Counted from the first letter of the stretch, positions 26,083 through 36,985 are shown. The stretch: 64,000 nucleotides of DNA from Salinimicrobium sp963709775 (GCA_963709775.1 CAVPXS010000005.1:127481-191480), one strand, 5' to 3'. Program-made: numbers and translations. Notes: generated from the letters alone by a model not told the origin.

Positions 26083-27547
26083 TTACCGCTTCAGGAACCT
26101 GAAACTTTGGTTGATGATCTTATTTATTTCCGGAGAAAGCTTCAGCATATAAATGATCAGAACGTAAAGAAGAGCGATAATTCCCGACTTCAGGACAATA
26201 TTCACCACCGGATGCCACGGGAAATTCCAGAAGTAAAATCCTAAGGAAAATAATCAAAATGAGAAGAAGGCTATATGCGGTTTCCTTTGTAAAAGGATGA
26301 ATACGGAATTTCTTCAGCACCATCACCAGCTTAACAGTATTGTAGCAGGCAAAAGCAAGAAAGGTCGCCAGTGCAGCTCCCAGGAGATCAAAAATGGGGA
26401 TCAGGACAATATTCAGGACAAACGCAAGGATGGCAAGAAAAACGCCAATTGCCAGTACCAGCCGGTAGTAATCTGAATTAAAAAGTATACTGTTATTATT
26501 CCCCAGCAAATTATCATAGAGTTTCACGCAACTAATCAAGATCACGATCGAATAACTAATCTGGTATTCCGCGGGAATTAGAGCGTAAAGCTGGGAAATA
26601 TTGGTGATGATCAACAAAAAAATGAGTCCGCTAATAATTAGCAGGTTCAGGGAACTCTTTTCATAAAGGTCCAGAAGCCCTTTTTTGTCCCTTTTGTTGA
26701 GCAAAGTGGCCGTCATGGGATAAGTGATTTGGTGCATTGCCCTCGAGGGCACAGCGATCACAGAAGAAATATAAACTGCAATCCCGTACACCGCCACCAT
26801 TTCTATGGGCAGGAACCTTTCTATCATCACCTTATCCAGGTCAAGCAGCACCATGGCGACCGATCCCGCGATGAGGATCAAAGCCGAATACTTCAAAATG
26901 AAAGACCTGTTATGCGGAAAAGAAAAACTCAACTTCGGGAAATATAAGCTGAAGGCATAAAACATCATGAATATTAGCCGCAAAATAAAAACAACGCCAA
27001 CTGCATAAATGAAATTCTCAATGGAAATGTAACTGAAGTATACTGCAAGCAACAGCAGGGAAATACAAACCCGGTGGAACACCTCTTTCATGAAATTCCC
27101 AAAAACACTTTTATAATACACCTTTGCCCAGGCAAAAAAGATCTCGAAATATGAAGTCGCCAGGGCAATGACAAAAATGAGCCAGATGTAAGGCTTTACC
27201 AGCCCGTCCCCTTCAGAAAAGTAATTGAGCAGCAAGCCATAGGAAAAATAACCAATAAGACCGAGTATAAGTGAGATCCCCAGCGGTAAAAGCAGGATGA
27301 CACTTAGCAGCTTATCCTTCTCCTCCTCGGAATCATAAGAGCTGTAAAACTTCACGAGGGTGTTGTGCACCCCAAAAGCCATAAGTGGCCAGATAAGATT
27401 TGCGGCCGATAGCAGGAAACCTACCAATCCGTAATACTCAGGCGTGAGGAAATTTGTGTAGAGGAACAGCGTGTTGATCGCTCCTATCCCAAATCCCACA
27501 TAAGTGGTGGTAAGGTTTTTGGCCGACTGGCTAATGATGATCCCCAT
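26083..27547 (-). CDS. Polysaccharide flippase (MATE/Wzx-like), frameshifted (+1) near 26242
   Basis: A multi-pass (about 12-14 helices) lipid-linked oligosaccharide flippase of about 487 residues, starting MGIIISQSAKNLTTTYVGFG. The initial frame ends at 26120 in a non-hydrophobic tail. The +1 frame from CTT AGG A (26245-26239) instead gives a final helix GIIALLYVLIIYMLKLSPE and ends FRFLKR at 26083. It overlaps the glycosyltransferase start by one base, so both are likely translated from one leftward surface-polysaccharide transcript. Confidence 0.85.
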
Positions 27548-28831
27548 TAAAGCTGCTTTATTTGATTTGCCAGCTTCTTCGCCAGGTCCCGCCTGCTGTA
27601 TTGTTGAAGCCCAATTGGATAAGATCTCAATTCCCCCTTTTTAAACAGCTCATACTTTTCCTGAAGAAAGGCTTTAATTTGCCCTTTTTGAGAGTACAGA
27701 AAATACGACCCTGTATTGGTTTCCTGGATGATCTTTTGAATATCGGCCTTTTCCGGTCCTACAGCAAGTATTGGTCGTTCACTTACCATATATTCAAATA
27801 ATTTCCCCGGAATAATTCCCCTGGTTTCTTCACTGTCGATCTCGATCAACAGGAGCAGCTGCGAACTCCTTTGCAATTGCAAGGCTTCCGAATGAGAAAC
27901 ATAATTCTTTAAAACAAGCCAATCCTTTAAACCGGATTTCTGAATGCTCTCCAGTACCGGCTCTCCCACTGCTCCAATTAATTTAAGCTGAAAATCACGC
28001 GCAAAATCTTCATTTTCGCGAATTAATTCTGAAAGTGCCTGCCACAGGTTTTCAGGGTTTCTTCCCGAAAGCAAAGACCCGATATGAGAAAGGCTGAATT
28101 TTTCATCCATAGGAAGCTTTTCCACCTGCTCTGTATCGTAACCATTTGTGATCACTTCAATTGGTCGATTGGTTTTTGACGCGAATTCCTCCCGGGTGGT
28201 AAAACTGGTGGTGATTATTTTATCTGCGGTTTGCAGTACCTTTTTTTCCAGCTCTTCATGTTTTTTTCGGGATCTGGAAAGGAGCTTTAATTTGCTATGG
28301 TAGCCAATTTGCGTCCACGGGTCCCGAAAATCGGCTATCCACTTCACTCCTATTTCTTTTTTCAGCTGTAAACCAATAAGGTGCATGCTGTGAGGAGGTC
28401 CGGTGGTAATAATGGTATCGATCTCATGCTCCTTCAGATATTCTGAAAGATATTTTACTGAAGGTTTGATCCAGAACTTTCGGGCATCGGGAATAAAAAA
28501 GTTTCCGCGGATGAACAGCATCAACTTTTGCAAGAATCCCTGCTTTTGTTCCTTCGGAATAATTCCGGAGCTGATAGTTTTAGTATCCTTTTTTGGACAA
28601 TAAACCTGCAAAAGCATAGGGCTCAAAAATGCCCTTTTTGAGCACCTTTATTCCTGAAGGTATTTCAGCTTCAAGAGAAGCATCTTTAAGAGGGTAATGA
28701 GGATTTTTTGGAGCGTAAACTATGGGGTCGATCCCATTTTCGGGAAGATATTTCACGAATTTGAGCCATCGCTGTACACCCGGGCCACCGGCCGGGGGCC
28801 AGTAATAAGTAACTATAAGTACTTTTTTCAT
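27547..28831 (-). CDS. Glycosyltransferase family 4-like, frameshifted (+1) near 28588
   Basis: About 427 residues after joining. The N-terminal GT-B donor half starts KKVLIVTYYWPPAGGPGVQRW, the typical GT4 opening; the C-terminal half has TIITTGPPHSMHLIG, WIADFRDPWTQIG, LSHIGSLLSGRNPENLW and the nucleotide-sugar site RGIIPGKLFEYMVSERPILA. The frame breaks in TCC AAA AAA GGA TAC TAA: one extra base in or next to the A6 run (28594-28588). Predicted to transfer a sugar in surface-polysaccharide assembly with the flippase next to it. Confidence 0.85.
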
Positions 28832-28852
28832 AGCCCTGCTTAAAATGACAAA

Positions 28853-31271
28853 TTATCTTCGTCTTATGCCCCAAACGATACCGCCAACCAGTAAAAGACC
28901 CAGCAGTATTGAACTTGCCAGTGCAATCGAACTTCCGGTTTTCACTACCTGTGGTTCAAACCTGAAGGTGATCTCGTGCTGCCCTGCCGGCACCATCATT
29001 GCCCGTAGCACATAATTCGCCCTAAAATGCGGGACTTCCTCCCCATCAATATAAGCCTGCCATCCGTGCTGGTAATATATTTCAGAAAAAACAGCCATTC
29101 CTCCATTTTCAGAAGAAGAGTTGTATACCAGTTCATTGGGTTGATATGATATCAATTCAATCTGAGCAGTAGTATCTACTGCAAACTGATTTTTTGGAAG
29201 TTGGTCTGCAAATTTCTTGTCTACTACGGCAACTTTTTTGGTATTGATCCCTTCCAGTGCCTTTATTGCCTCGTTCGCATTTTCCACCAGTTTCACCTCC
29301 TGTATAAACCAGGCATTCCCATTTGTTTCGGGATTTTCCTGCGCCACTGCACCTTCTTCGGTTGGAATAATAAAATATTTAGTGTTCAGCATATTGAGCA
29401 CCTGCAGGTTGTTCTGCGATAAATAAAAATCGTACAATTCCTGCATCCTTCCGGGTTTGGCAGCATGATAACCTCCTACCGAATTATGGAAAAAGGAGGT
29501 TCGGGCGGTGTTGAAAGGGCTTCCGCTTAGATCAAAAACGCGGTAATGAGCATCATCTTTCATGATCTCCCGGTCTGCCACTGTAGGCTGAAATGGCTGG
29601 TTCACCACGCTCGAGCGCACAAAATCTTCACTGTCAACATACCTTTTATCCACTCCAACAAGGTCGAAAAGAATAAGAGCACCAAGTGCCAAAAAGGCGA
29701 TATTCCGGGTGAATTTTTGTTTTAAGTAGAACCACAGAACTGCTGCAGTAAGCAGCACCAGAATTAAGGACCTAATAGTATCGGCAGTAAAGACAGCTCT
29801 CCGGTCTTCCTTCAAGGCCCGAACAAACTCAGGTCCCAACTGCTGAATCAAAACTCCGTCACTGGCACCTGTAAAGCTGAACAACATTCCTTTAAGCAAC
29901 AGGAATAACAATGCAATTCCGCCGGTAATTATAGTCGCCCATTTTAGGGCAGTAAATTTTTCTATCATCACTTTCTTCCCTAAAGAACAACCTCGACAGA
30001 CCCGCAATTGCAAGTACCGGAATACACAGTTCAAGTAGCACCTGAATGGAAGACACCGCTCTAAACTTGTTATAAAGAGGTACATAATTAATGAAGAAAT
30101 CTGTTAGGAATCCAAAGTTCTTTCCCCATGAAAGCAGCAGGGCAAGTAGAGAACCGCCAACTATCCACCATTTTAGTTTTCCTCTCACAAGAAAAAGTGC
30201 AAAAACAAAAAGGAAAAGAACAGTTGCTCCAATATAAGCCGGCGCTCCAACAAAGGGTTGATCTCCCCAGTAAGTAGGCGCTGCTTCGGCAAATTGCGCA
30301 GCCTGCACTGGATTAGCACCCAACTGCAACAATTGATTATAAATGGCTGAATCTGTTCCTACATTCTCTGCACTGGAACCGCCCATAAATCTTGGGATGA
30401 AAAGATTGAAACTTTCCAGAACTCCATAGCTGTATTCGGTAATATAATTATAGTCAAGACCTTCAGTTTTTTCCGCAGTACCATCAGGAGTGATTGTGAG
30501 CCCTGTGTCGCCCCGGGTACTAAAATCGGCGTATTCCTGGGTAGCCATTAAATTGGTTGCATTGGCGCCAATAGCCAGGAGTACTGCGACCACCATAACT
30601 CCAAGGGCTTTAAAAAACTCTGGTAATTCTTTTTTCTTAATTGCATTGATGAGATAGACAATCCCAATGACGATCACCAGCAGGAGCAGGTAAAAGGTCA
30701 TTTGAAAGTGATTTGCACTAATCTCCAGCGCCATTCCAAAGGCGAGCAATAAAAATCCGGGAATATATTTTCGCCTGAAGCACAGGAGTATTCCTCCAAT
30801 TACCCATGGCATATAAGCTATTGCGTGAGCTTTGGCATTATGTCCCACTCCCAGAATAATGATGAGATAAGTTGAAAAACCAAACGCCAGGGCTCCCAGG
30901 AATGCTAACCTGTAATCTATTTTTAGGACCAGGAAAAGAATATACATTCCAATAAAATACAGGAAAAGATAGTCGGCCGGGCGTGGCAGAAATCGCAGGG
31001 CCCTGTCCAGTTCCTTTACGTAATTGTGCGGGTAATTAGCTCCTAACTGGTAAGTAGGCATCCCTCCAAAGGCAGCATCTGTCCAGTAAGGCTCCTCCCC
31101 TGTCTCTGCCCTAAATTCGTTTTGTTGCCGCGCCATCCCAATATACTGCGCAATGTCACTTTGAAATATCTCCTTCCCCTGAAGTACCGGATAAAAATAT
31201 GCTAACGAAATAGCGATAAACCCGAGAACAACGAAAATATGAGGAAGAACTTTCTTAAGGGAAAAATTCAT
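28853..31271 (-). CDS. YfhO-family membrane protein, frameshifted (+1) near 29981
   Basis: About 805 residues, 12 or more membrane helices and a large extracytoplasmic domain. The initial frame (31271 to about 29982) holds the N-terminal helices and the loop with PHNYVKELDRALRFLP. The +1 frame (29980 to 28853) continues IEKFTALKWATIITGGIAL and ends in a beta domain plus last helix (SILLGLLLVGGIVW). YfhO proteins are linked to glycosylation of lipoteichoic acid or to surface glycans in other phyla. The frame change can be placed at TTC TTT AGG G (29987-29978) or a few bases later at GAA GAA A. Confidence 0.85.
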
Positions 31272-31295
31272 AGGAAGAGGATTTTGGAGCGGAAA

Positions 31296-31568
31296 TTAGT
31301 CAATTTCTTCATAATCGATATACTCTCCCACGTCATTGTTTGATTTTGGAGTTTTCTTGGGCTTGCCTTCAATATTCACTTCTCCTTCCCGACGCTGTCG
31401 GGTTCTGGGATCGGACTGGCTAAACCGCTGCTCAAATTTCCTTCCTATCTTCTTCAACATCCACCGTAAAAGAAGAGGACCCAGCCAGCGCATTATAATT
31501 TTTAATCCAAAGTATATAAGCAGGACAATAAGAACTACTCTTAATACCTGGGATAATGAAGCTTCGTG
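31296..31568 (-). CDS. DUF4834 family membrane protein
   Basis: About 90 residues from ATG 31568 (MHEASLSQVL): one N-terminal membrane helix (VLRVVLIVLLIYFGLKIIM), a second amphipathic region, and a charged cytoplasmic tail ending VGEYIDYEEID, the usual DUF4834 end. It lies 24 bp upstream of the yfhO gene, a pairing I associate with flavobacteria. Function unknown. Confidence 0.75.
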   Translation of the reverse strand, partial: HEASLSQVLRVVLIVLLIYFGLKIIMRWLGPLLLRWMLKKIGRKFEQRFSQSDPRTRQRREGEVNIEGKPKKTPKSNNDVGEYIDYEEID

Positions 31569-31646
31569 CATTCCAAAAATTTTGGTAAAATTACCATTCT
31601 GCTCAAAGAAAACCATTGCTGCAGCCGAAAAAAATGATAAAATCTC

Positions 31647-31654
31647 TATATTTG
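31647..31654 (+). promoter_or_regulatory. Probable promoter -7 box of the outer-membrane protein gene
   Basis: TATATTTG fits TAnnTTTG and lies 22 bp upstream of ATG 31677. Confidence 0.5.
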
Positions 31655-31676
31655 ATCGTAACCAATCAGCCCGAAT

Positions 31677-32573
31677 ATGAGAATCTACGCGACTTTTTTT
31701 ATTTTTTTTCTCTGCGGAAGTTTTTTAGCCACAGCACAATATACAGAAACGATCAACTCCAACCGTCCCGGAAATTCCCAGGGGGCCTTTGCTGTAGGAC
31801 CTAAGGTCTTACAACTGGAAGCCGGCGGGAAATTTGGTAACGACGATCACGAATTACGGCAAACAGAAACTGAACTTTGGGGAGTAGATTATGCTCTAAG
31901 ATTCGGTTTGTTTTTTGAAGAACTGGAAATCAACCTCATGGGATCCTTTCTGGACCAAACCACCAGCTACATGGTAGGGGCAAATACTCAAAATTATGGA
32001 ATAAGCAATTTTGATTCCAATACCATTGGGGTAAAATACCTTATATACGATCCCCACAAAAATGCAAAAGAGAAAAAACCAAACCTTTACAGCTGGAAAG
32101 CAAATCAACGCTTTGACTGGAGTGTTTTTATTCCTGCAGTAGCTGTTTATGGAGGAGCAAATTTTTCCTTTGGTGACAATCCATACTTGTACGAGGGGCA
32201 GGGAAAATTCTCACCTCGTGCAGCGATAATTACCCAGAACAACTGGGGCCCGTGGGTTTTAGTTCTAAACGTTATAGGTGATCAAATTGGAGAAGAATTT
32301 CCAACCTATTCTGGTATTGCTACCCTCACACATTCTTTTTCCAAAAAATTTGCCATGTTTGGAGAATTCCAGACCCTCATAAGTGACATTTACAGTGATG
32401 AAATTGCCCGCGGAGGTCTCGCATATCTTTTTCACAAAAATTTCCAGGCAGATATTTCAGGGCTTATCAATTTCAAAGATACTCCTTCTCGTTGGCAGGT
32501 AGCCGGCGGACTTTCCTATAGGTTTGACTGGCATAAACAGGACCAGTACCTGGAAGCCCAGGAAGAATTATAG
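31677..32573 (+). CDS. Outer-membrane beta-barrel 'transporter' family protein
   Basis: 298 residues. Signal peptide MRIYATFFIFFLCGSFLATA, then INSNRPGNSQGAFAVGPKVL and alternating amphipathic strands ending in an aromatic-rich strand (WQVAGGLSYRFDW), the style of the MetA-pathway/phenol-degradation-like barrels often annotated only as 'transporter'. Substrate unknown. It precedes pncB by 29 bp on the same strand and may share its transcript. Confidence 0.7.
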   Translation: MRIYATFFIFFLCGSFLATAQYTETINSNRPGNSQGAFAVGPKVLQLEAGGKFGNDDHELRQTETELWGVDYALRFGLFFEELEINLMGSFLDQTTSYMVGANTQNYGISNFDSNTIGVKYLIYDPHKNAKEKKPNLYSWKANQRFDWSVFIPAVAVYGGANFSFGDNPYLYEGQGKFSPRAAIITQNNWGPWVLVLNVIGDQIGEEFPTYSGIATLTHSFSKKFAMFGEFQTLISDIYSDEIARGGLAYLFHKNFQADISGLINFKDTPSRWQVAGGLSYRFDWHKQDQYLEAQEEL

Positions 32574-32602
32574 AAGCACACACATAAACTAAGAACGGCA
32601 GA

Positions 32603-34015
32603 ATGATAGATATTAGCGGTACTTACACAGACCAGTATCAGCTCACGATGGGACAGGTGTATTTTAGTAAAGGTGAAGCTGAAAAGACTGCAGTTTTCGA
32701 CTATTTTTTCAGAAAACTACCATTTAATGGTGGTTTTGCAGTATTTGCAGGTCTCGAAACCCTACTGGATCTACTGGAAGATTTTAAATTTTCAGATAGG
32801 GATCTGGAATATTTAAATACCCAGGATTTTTCCAAAGATTACCTGGATTACCTGAAGGATTTCCGCTTTCGCGGAAAGATCTACAGCATGAGAGAAGGAG
32901 ACGTGGTTTTTCCCGGAGCACCGGTGCTTAAGGTGGAAGCAAATATTATAGAAGCCCAGATCATAGAAACTCTGCTGCTGAATATTCTAAATTTTCAAAC
33001 CCTCATTGCCACAAAAGCGGCGAGAATGGCCATCCAGGCAAAAGGCAGAACCTTAATTGATTTCGGCCTTAGAAGGGCTCAGGGGTTTGGTGGCTATCAT
33101 GCCAGCAGAGCAGCTGTAATTGGAGGATTTGAAGCTACGAGTAATACCCGCGCCGGTAGGGATTTCGGTTTCCCGGTTTCAGGGACTATGGCTCATTCCT
33201 TTATTCAAAGCTATGAACATGAACTGGATGCTTTCAGAGATTTTGCAGAAACCCACCCTAAAAACACCATTTTACTCGTCGATACCTATGACACCTTAAA
33301 AAGTGGAATTCCAAACGCCATCCAGGTGGGAAAGGAAATGGAAAGCCGCGGCCATAAACTAAAGGGAATACGTCTTGACAGCGGGGACCTTGCTTACCTG
33401 GCCAGAAAATCAAGAGAAATGCTGGACAAGGCAGGACTCGATTACGTGAAAATTTCTGCTTCAAATCAGCTGGATGAACATGTGATCAAAAGCTTACTGG
33501 ACCAGGAAGCTCCTATTGACATTTTTGGCGTAGGAACCAGCCTGGTGACCGGAAAACCCGATGCCGCGCTGGACGGGGTCTATAAATTGTCATTTTTCAA
33601 AGATAAACCCAGAATAAAACTTTCGGAAACTATCTCAAAAGTGACCTTACCACATCGAAAACAGGTGCTCCGCCTGCTCGATGACTCCGGGAACTTCCTC
33701 GGAGGGGACGTGGTGTGCATGGCAGGCGAGAAAAATCCGGAGATGATGTACCATCCTTTTGATCCTTTAAAATTCAGGTTTATTGGAGATGTGCAAAAAG
33801 AGGAACTTCTAAGCCTCGTAATGGAAGATCAAAAAAGATCCAATAAGAAGAGTAGCATTCAGGAAATTAAAGATTTCAGCAAAGAAAGACTGGCAAAACT
33901 TCCGCCGGAATATCAAAGGTTCAATAATCCCCATATCTATAAAGTGGGAATTAGTGAAAAACTCAGGGATGAACGAAATGACTTAATTGAGGAACATAAA
34001 AATAAAAGATCATGA
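32603..34015 (+). CDS. pncB: Nicotinate phosphoribosyltransferase
   Basis: Converts nicotinate + PRPP (+ATP) to NaMN in the NAD salvage pathway. 470 residues. DQYQLTMGQVYF at the N-terminus, DFGLRRAQGFGGYHASRAA, and the catalytic His in SGTMAHSFIQSYEHE are present, as are KLKGIRLDSGDLAYLARKS and the phosphate site IFGVGTSLVTG. It overlaps pncA by 4 bp (ATGA), so both salvage steps are co-translated. Confidence 0.95.
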   Translation: MIDISGTYTDQYQLTMGQVYFSKGEAEKTAVFDYFFRKLPFNGGFAVFAGLETLLDLLEDFKFSDRDLEYLNTQDFSKDYLDYLKDFRFRGKIYSMREGDVVFPGAPVLKVEANIIEAQIIETLLLNILNFQTLIATKAARMAIQAKGRTLIDFGLRRAQGFGGYHASRAAVIGGFEATSNTRAGRDFGFPVSGTMAHSFIQSYEHELDAFRDFAETHPKNTILLVDTYDTLKSGIPNAIQVGKEMESRGHKLKGIRLDSGDLAYLARKSREMLDKAGLDYVKISASNQLDEHVIKSLLDQEAPIDIFGVGTSLVTGKPDAALDGVYKLSFFKDKPRIKLSETISKVTLPHRKQVLRLLDDSGNFLGGDVVCMAGEKNPEMMYHPFDPLKFRFIGDVQKEELLSLVMEDQKRSNKKSSIQEIKDFSKERLAKLPPEYQRFNNPHIYKVGISEKLRDERNDLIEEHKNKRS

Positions 34016-34617
34016 AAACGCTAATCATTGTTGATGCACAAATCGATTTTATGCCGGGAGGTGCGCTCGAAGTGAAAGGCGGAGACAGGATCATTCCCGT
34101 AATCAATGAGATTTTACCCCATTTTGAGCTGGTTGTGGCAACCCAGGACTGGCACCCGGCGAACCACAAGAGTTTTGCGGAAAACCACTCCGGGAAAAAT
34201 GAATTTGAAGTCATAGAACTTAACGGCCTGGAACAAAAACTCTGGCCCCCGCATTGTGTGCAGGGAACAAAGGGAGCAGATTTTCATCCCGCTCTGGAAA
34301 CAAAGTCTGTAGAAGCTATTTTTAGAAAGGGAATGGATCCCGAAATAGATAGCTATAGTGGATTTTATGACAATGGGCACAAGAAAAGCACTGGCCTTAG
34401 TGGTTACCTGAAACAAAAAGGTGCTAGCGATCTTTACTTCTGCGGCCTTGCTGCAGACATATGTGTTTATTTCTCCCTGTTAGATGCCCTTAAGGAAGGT
34501 TTTAATGCCACTTTGATTGAAGATGCAGCCGTTCCCCTTCTTCCGGAGGAATTCGATAGCATTCGGAAGGATATAATCAGGAAAGGCGGAAAAATTATTA
34601 ATTCCAAAGACCTCTAA
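34012..34617 (+). CDS. pncA: Nicotinamidase
   Basis: Deamidates nicotinamide to nicotinate, feeding pncB directly upstream. 201 residues of the isochorismatase-like fold: catalytic Asp in IVDAQIDFMPGGAL, the metal site TQDWHPANHKSF, and the nucleophilic Cys in FCGLAADICVYFSLLDA (about 150). It starts within the pncB stop (ATGA). Confidence 0.95.
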   Translation: MKTLIIVDAQIDFMPGGALEVKGGDRIIPVINEILPHFELVVATQDWHPANHKSFAENHSGKNEFEVIELNGLEQKLWPPHCVQGTKGADFHPALETKSVEAIFRKGMDPEIDSYSGFYDNGHKKSTGLSGYLKQKGASDLYFCGLAADICVYFSLLDALKEGFNATLIEDAAVPLLPEEFDSIRKDIIRKGGKIINSKDL

Positions 34618-34720
34618 AAAAGCCATTTTTGACACCTTATCAAAACAACCCACGAGCAGTTTAGTCACGCCACGAAATCTCCCTGGCTGATGAGCATAAC
34701 CTAAATCAATTACTGCCTTA

Positions 34721-35149
34721 CTATCTCCTGTGCCACCTGCGGGTAAACCACCATACTGCTGCCTGAAGAAAAGCGGTAAGCACCACTGAAGAAATTATAT
34801 GCTGCAATGCCTGTAGCACCCCGAAAGAATAATTATCCCTGAATTTATTAGGTAAATCATATTCTATCACCAACTCCTGGCTCATATACCCAAGAAAGGC
34901 AAAAGCTACGACGAGAAAGGCATAGGTGAAGAAGAAAAAAAAGTTCTTCTTCCTCGTCCACTTGAAATAAACAGAAGCCGAAACCAGTACAAGCCAGCTC
35001 ACCCAGATACTTATTTGGTAGTGTAACACCGAATCAAGCGCTTCCTGCAGCTCAGCACCATTGAGATCTCCAACGACTTTAAACAAGCTGAAAATTGGGT
35101 AAAGCAGTACAGCCAGAAAAAGGAATCTCAGAACATTTTTTTTTCGCAT
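34721..35149 (-). CDS. Four-helix membrane protein, unknown function
   Basis: 142 residues with four predicted membrane helices (LRFLFLAVLLYPIFSLF, ISIWVSWLVLVSASVYF, FFFFFTYAFLVVAFAFLGY, IISSVVLTAFLQAAVWWF). Short basic loops suggest both ends are cytoplasmic. No family recognised. It lies 100 bp from the rny terminator and appears monocistronic. Confidence 0.6.
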   Translation of the reverse strand: MRKKNVLRFLFLAVLLYPIFSLFKVVGDLNGAELQEALDSVLHYQISIWVSWLVLVSASVYFKWTRKKNFFFFFTYAFLVVAFAFLGYMSQELVIEYDLPNKFRDNYSFGVLQALQHIISSVVLTAFLQAAVWWFTRRWHRR

Positions 35150-35195
35150 GGTAGATGGTTCGTAGTATTAATTTACGAAAACTAATTGGTCCAAA

Positions 35196-35229
35196 TAAAA
35201 AACTCCCGCTTCTTTTGAGAAACGGGAGC
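35196..35229 (-). terminator. Intrinsic terminator of rny
   Basis: Minus-strand CTCCCG (35228-35223) and CGGGAG (35208-35203) with a T run below 35203, 20 bp after the rny stop. Confidence 0.75.
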
Positions 35230-35249
35230 TAATCTTGTAATGTTCTGAA

Positions 35250-36821
35250 TTACTTTGCGATGTTTACCGCTCGTGTTTCCCTTATCACGGTGATCTTCAC
35301 CTGCCCCGGATAGGTCATATCTGTCTGGATCTTTTGAGAGATTTCAAAGGAAAGGTTTGCCGCTTTTTCATCGCTTACTTTTTCACTTTCCACGATCACC
35401 CTTAATTCTCTACCTGCCTGGATAGCGTATGCTTTTTTCACACCTCCAAATCCAAAGGCGATGTCTTCCAGATCTTTTAATCGTTGAATATAAGAATCAA
35501 GAACCTGTCTTCTTGCACCCGGTCTTGCACCACTTATAGCATCACAAACCTGTACGATAGGAGAAAGTAACGAAGTCATTTCGATCTCGTCATGGTGAGC
35601 TCCAATGGCATTACAAACTTCAGGTTTTTCACCGAATTTCTCAGCCCATTGCATTCCCAGGATTGCGTGAGGTACTTCAGTTTCAGAATCCGGCACTTTT
35701 CCAATATCATGTAGTAAACCTGCTCTTTTAGCAAGTTTTGCATTCAATCCTAACTCGGCAGCCATTACGCCACAAAGCTTGGCAACTTCTCGCGAGTGTT
35801 GTAGAAGGTTTTGTCCGTAAGAGGAACGGTATTTCATTCGACCTACGATCCGGATCAATTCGGGATGTAATCCATGGATCCCAAGATCAATTACTGTACG
35901 TTTTCCAACTTCAATGATCTCTTCTTCGATTTGTTTAGTAGTTTTCTTTACTACCTCCTCAATACGTGCAGGGTGGATCCTTCCGTCGGTTACCAGTTTA
36001 TGAAGAGATAAGCGTGCTACTTCTCTTCTAACTGAATCAAAACATGAAAGAATAATAGCTTCAGGAGTATCATCAACAATGATCTCTACTCCGGTGGCAG
36101 CTTCAATGGCACGAATGTTTCTTCCTTCCCTACCAATAATTCGCCCTTTTACATCGTCACTCTCCAGGTTGAAAACCGAAACGCAGTTATCTATAGCTTC
36201 TTCGGTTCCTATGCGCTGGATGGTATTTACAATGATCTTTTTAGCTTCCTGCTGGGCTGTTAGTTTTGCCTCTTCAATAGTATCCTGCACCAGTGCCATA
36301 GCATCGGCCTTGGCAGTGTCTTTTAATGATTCAATAAGTTGTGCTTTTGCATCTTCGGCAGAGAGACCGGAGATCACTTCAAGCTGCTGGACTTTGCTGT
36401 TGTGAAGTTTATCAACATCTTCCTGTTTCTTTTCAAGAACTTCACTGCGGTGATTGTAATCTGCGATCTTTTCTTCGAGATCCTTATTCAGGTTTTTATT
36501 TTTTGCGAGTTCACTGGAGACCTGAGATTCCTTATCCCTTACCCTCTTCTCGGCATCTGCGATCTTCTTATCGCGGGAAAGGATCACCTTTTCATGTTCA
36601 GACTTAAGTTCAATAAATTTTTCCTTAGCCTGCAGGATCTTGTCTTTCTTAATTCCTTCGGCTTCCTGTTTAGCCTCTTTTAAGATTCCCGAGGCTGACT
36701 TTTTTGCTCTTTGGATGATCCTGGATGCATTTTTCTTTTCGAGATATTTTGCTATCCCAAAACCAATTGCAAGTCCAAGGACAAGTGAAATAATAATAAT
36801 CGCTATAGCTAGTGTATCCAT
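35250..36821 (-). CDS. rny: Ribonuclease Y
   Basis: Membrane-anchored endoribonuclease that starts mRNA turnover. 523 residues: an N-terminal membrane helix (IAIIIISLVLGLAIGFGIA), a long coiled coil to about 190, a KH RNA-binding domain (VKGRIIGREGRNIRAIEAATG), and the metal-dependent HD domain with AGLLHDIGK and the HHDE motif AIGAHHDEIEM. Length and architecture are standard. It sits between the 6S RNA gene and a terminator. Confidence 0.95.
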   Translation of the reverse strand: MDTLAIAIIIISLVLGLAIGFGIAKYLEKKNASRIIQRAKKSASGILKEAKQEAEGIKKDKILQAKEKFIELKSEHEKVILSRDKKIADAEKRVRDKESQVSSELAKNKNLNKDLEEKIADYNHRSEVLEKKQEDVDKLHNSKVQQLEVISGLSAEDAKAQLIESLKDTAKADAMALVQDTIEEAKLTAQQEAKKIIVNTIQRIGTEEAIDNCVSVFNLESDDVKGRIIGREGRNIRAIEAATGVEIIVDDTPEAIILSCFDSVRREVARLSLHKLVTDGRIHPARIEEVVKKTTKQIEEEIIEVGKRTVIDLGIHGLHPELIRIVGRMKYRSSYGQNLLQHSREVAKLCGVMAAELGLNAKLAKRAGLLHDIGKVPDSETEVPHAILGMQWAEKFGEKPEVCNAIGAHHDEIEMTSLLSPIVQVCDAISGARPGARRQVLDSYIQRLKDLEDIAFGFGGVKKAYAIQAGRELRVIVESEKVSDEKAANLSFEISQKIQTDMTYPGQVKITVIRETRAVNIAK

Positions 36822-36839
36822 TAGTTAGTTTTTATGTAA

Positions 36840-36985
36840 AAAAAAAGCCTGTACTAGTTGTCGATTTGTATAAACTCTTTAAATCACGTTTAGGGCTAAC
36901 AAGCTGATCAAGGATCCGCTCAAAGGCGGCTTGCTTTTACAACTTAAACTCACCCTTTTTAAAGAATTGGTGTTGAGTTTATCAA
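36840..36985 (-). ncRNA. ssrS: 6S RNA (6S-Flavo type) candidate
   Basis: The 216-bp gap between zapA and rny can fold on the minus strand into the 6S plan. A closing stem pairs ATAAACTC (about 36981-36974) with GAGTTTAT (about 36878-36871). An open central region follows, then an apical hairpin CCGC-CTTTGA-GCGG (about 36925) inside AGCAAGC/GCTTGTT arms. The transcript would end at the T run below 36847. In many bacteria, and from memory in Flavobacteriia, the 6S gene adjoins zapA. Exact ends are estimates. Confidence 0.65.

Noticed and set aside
26083..31271. Horizontally acquired O-antigen island
   Set aside because: Only three glycan-type genes, bounded by core genes, with no composition shift obvious by eye.
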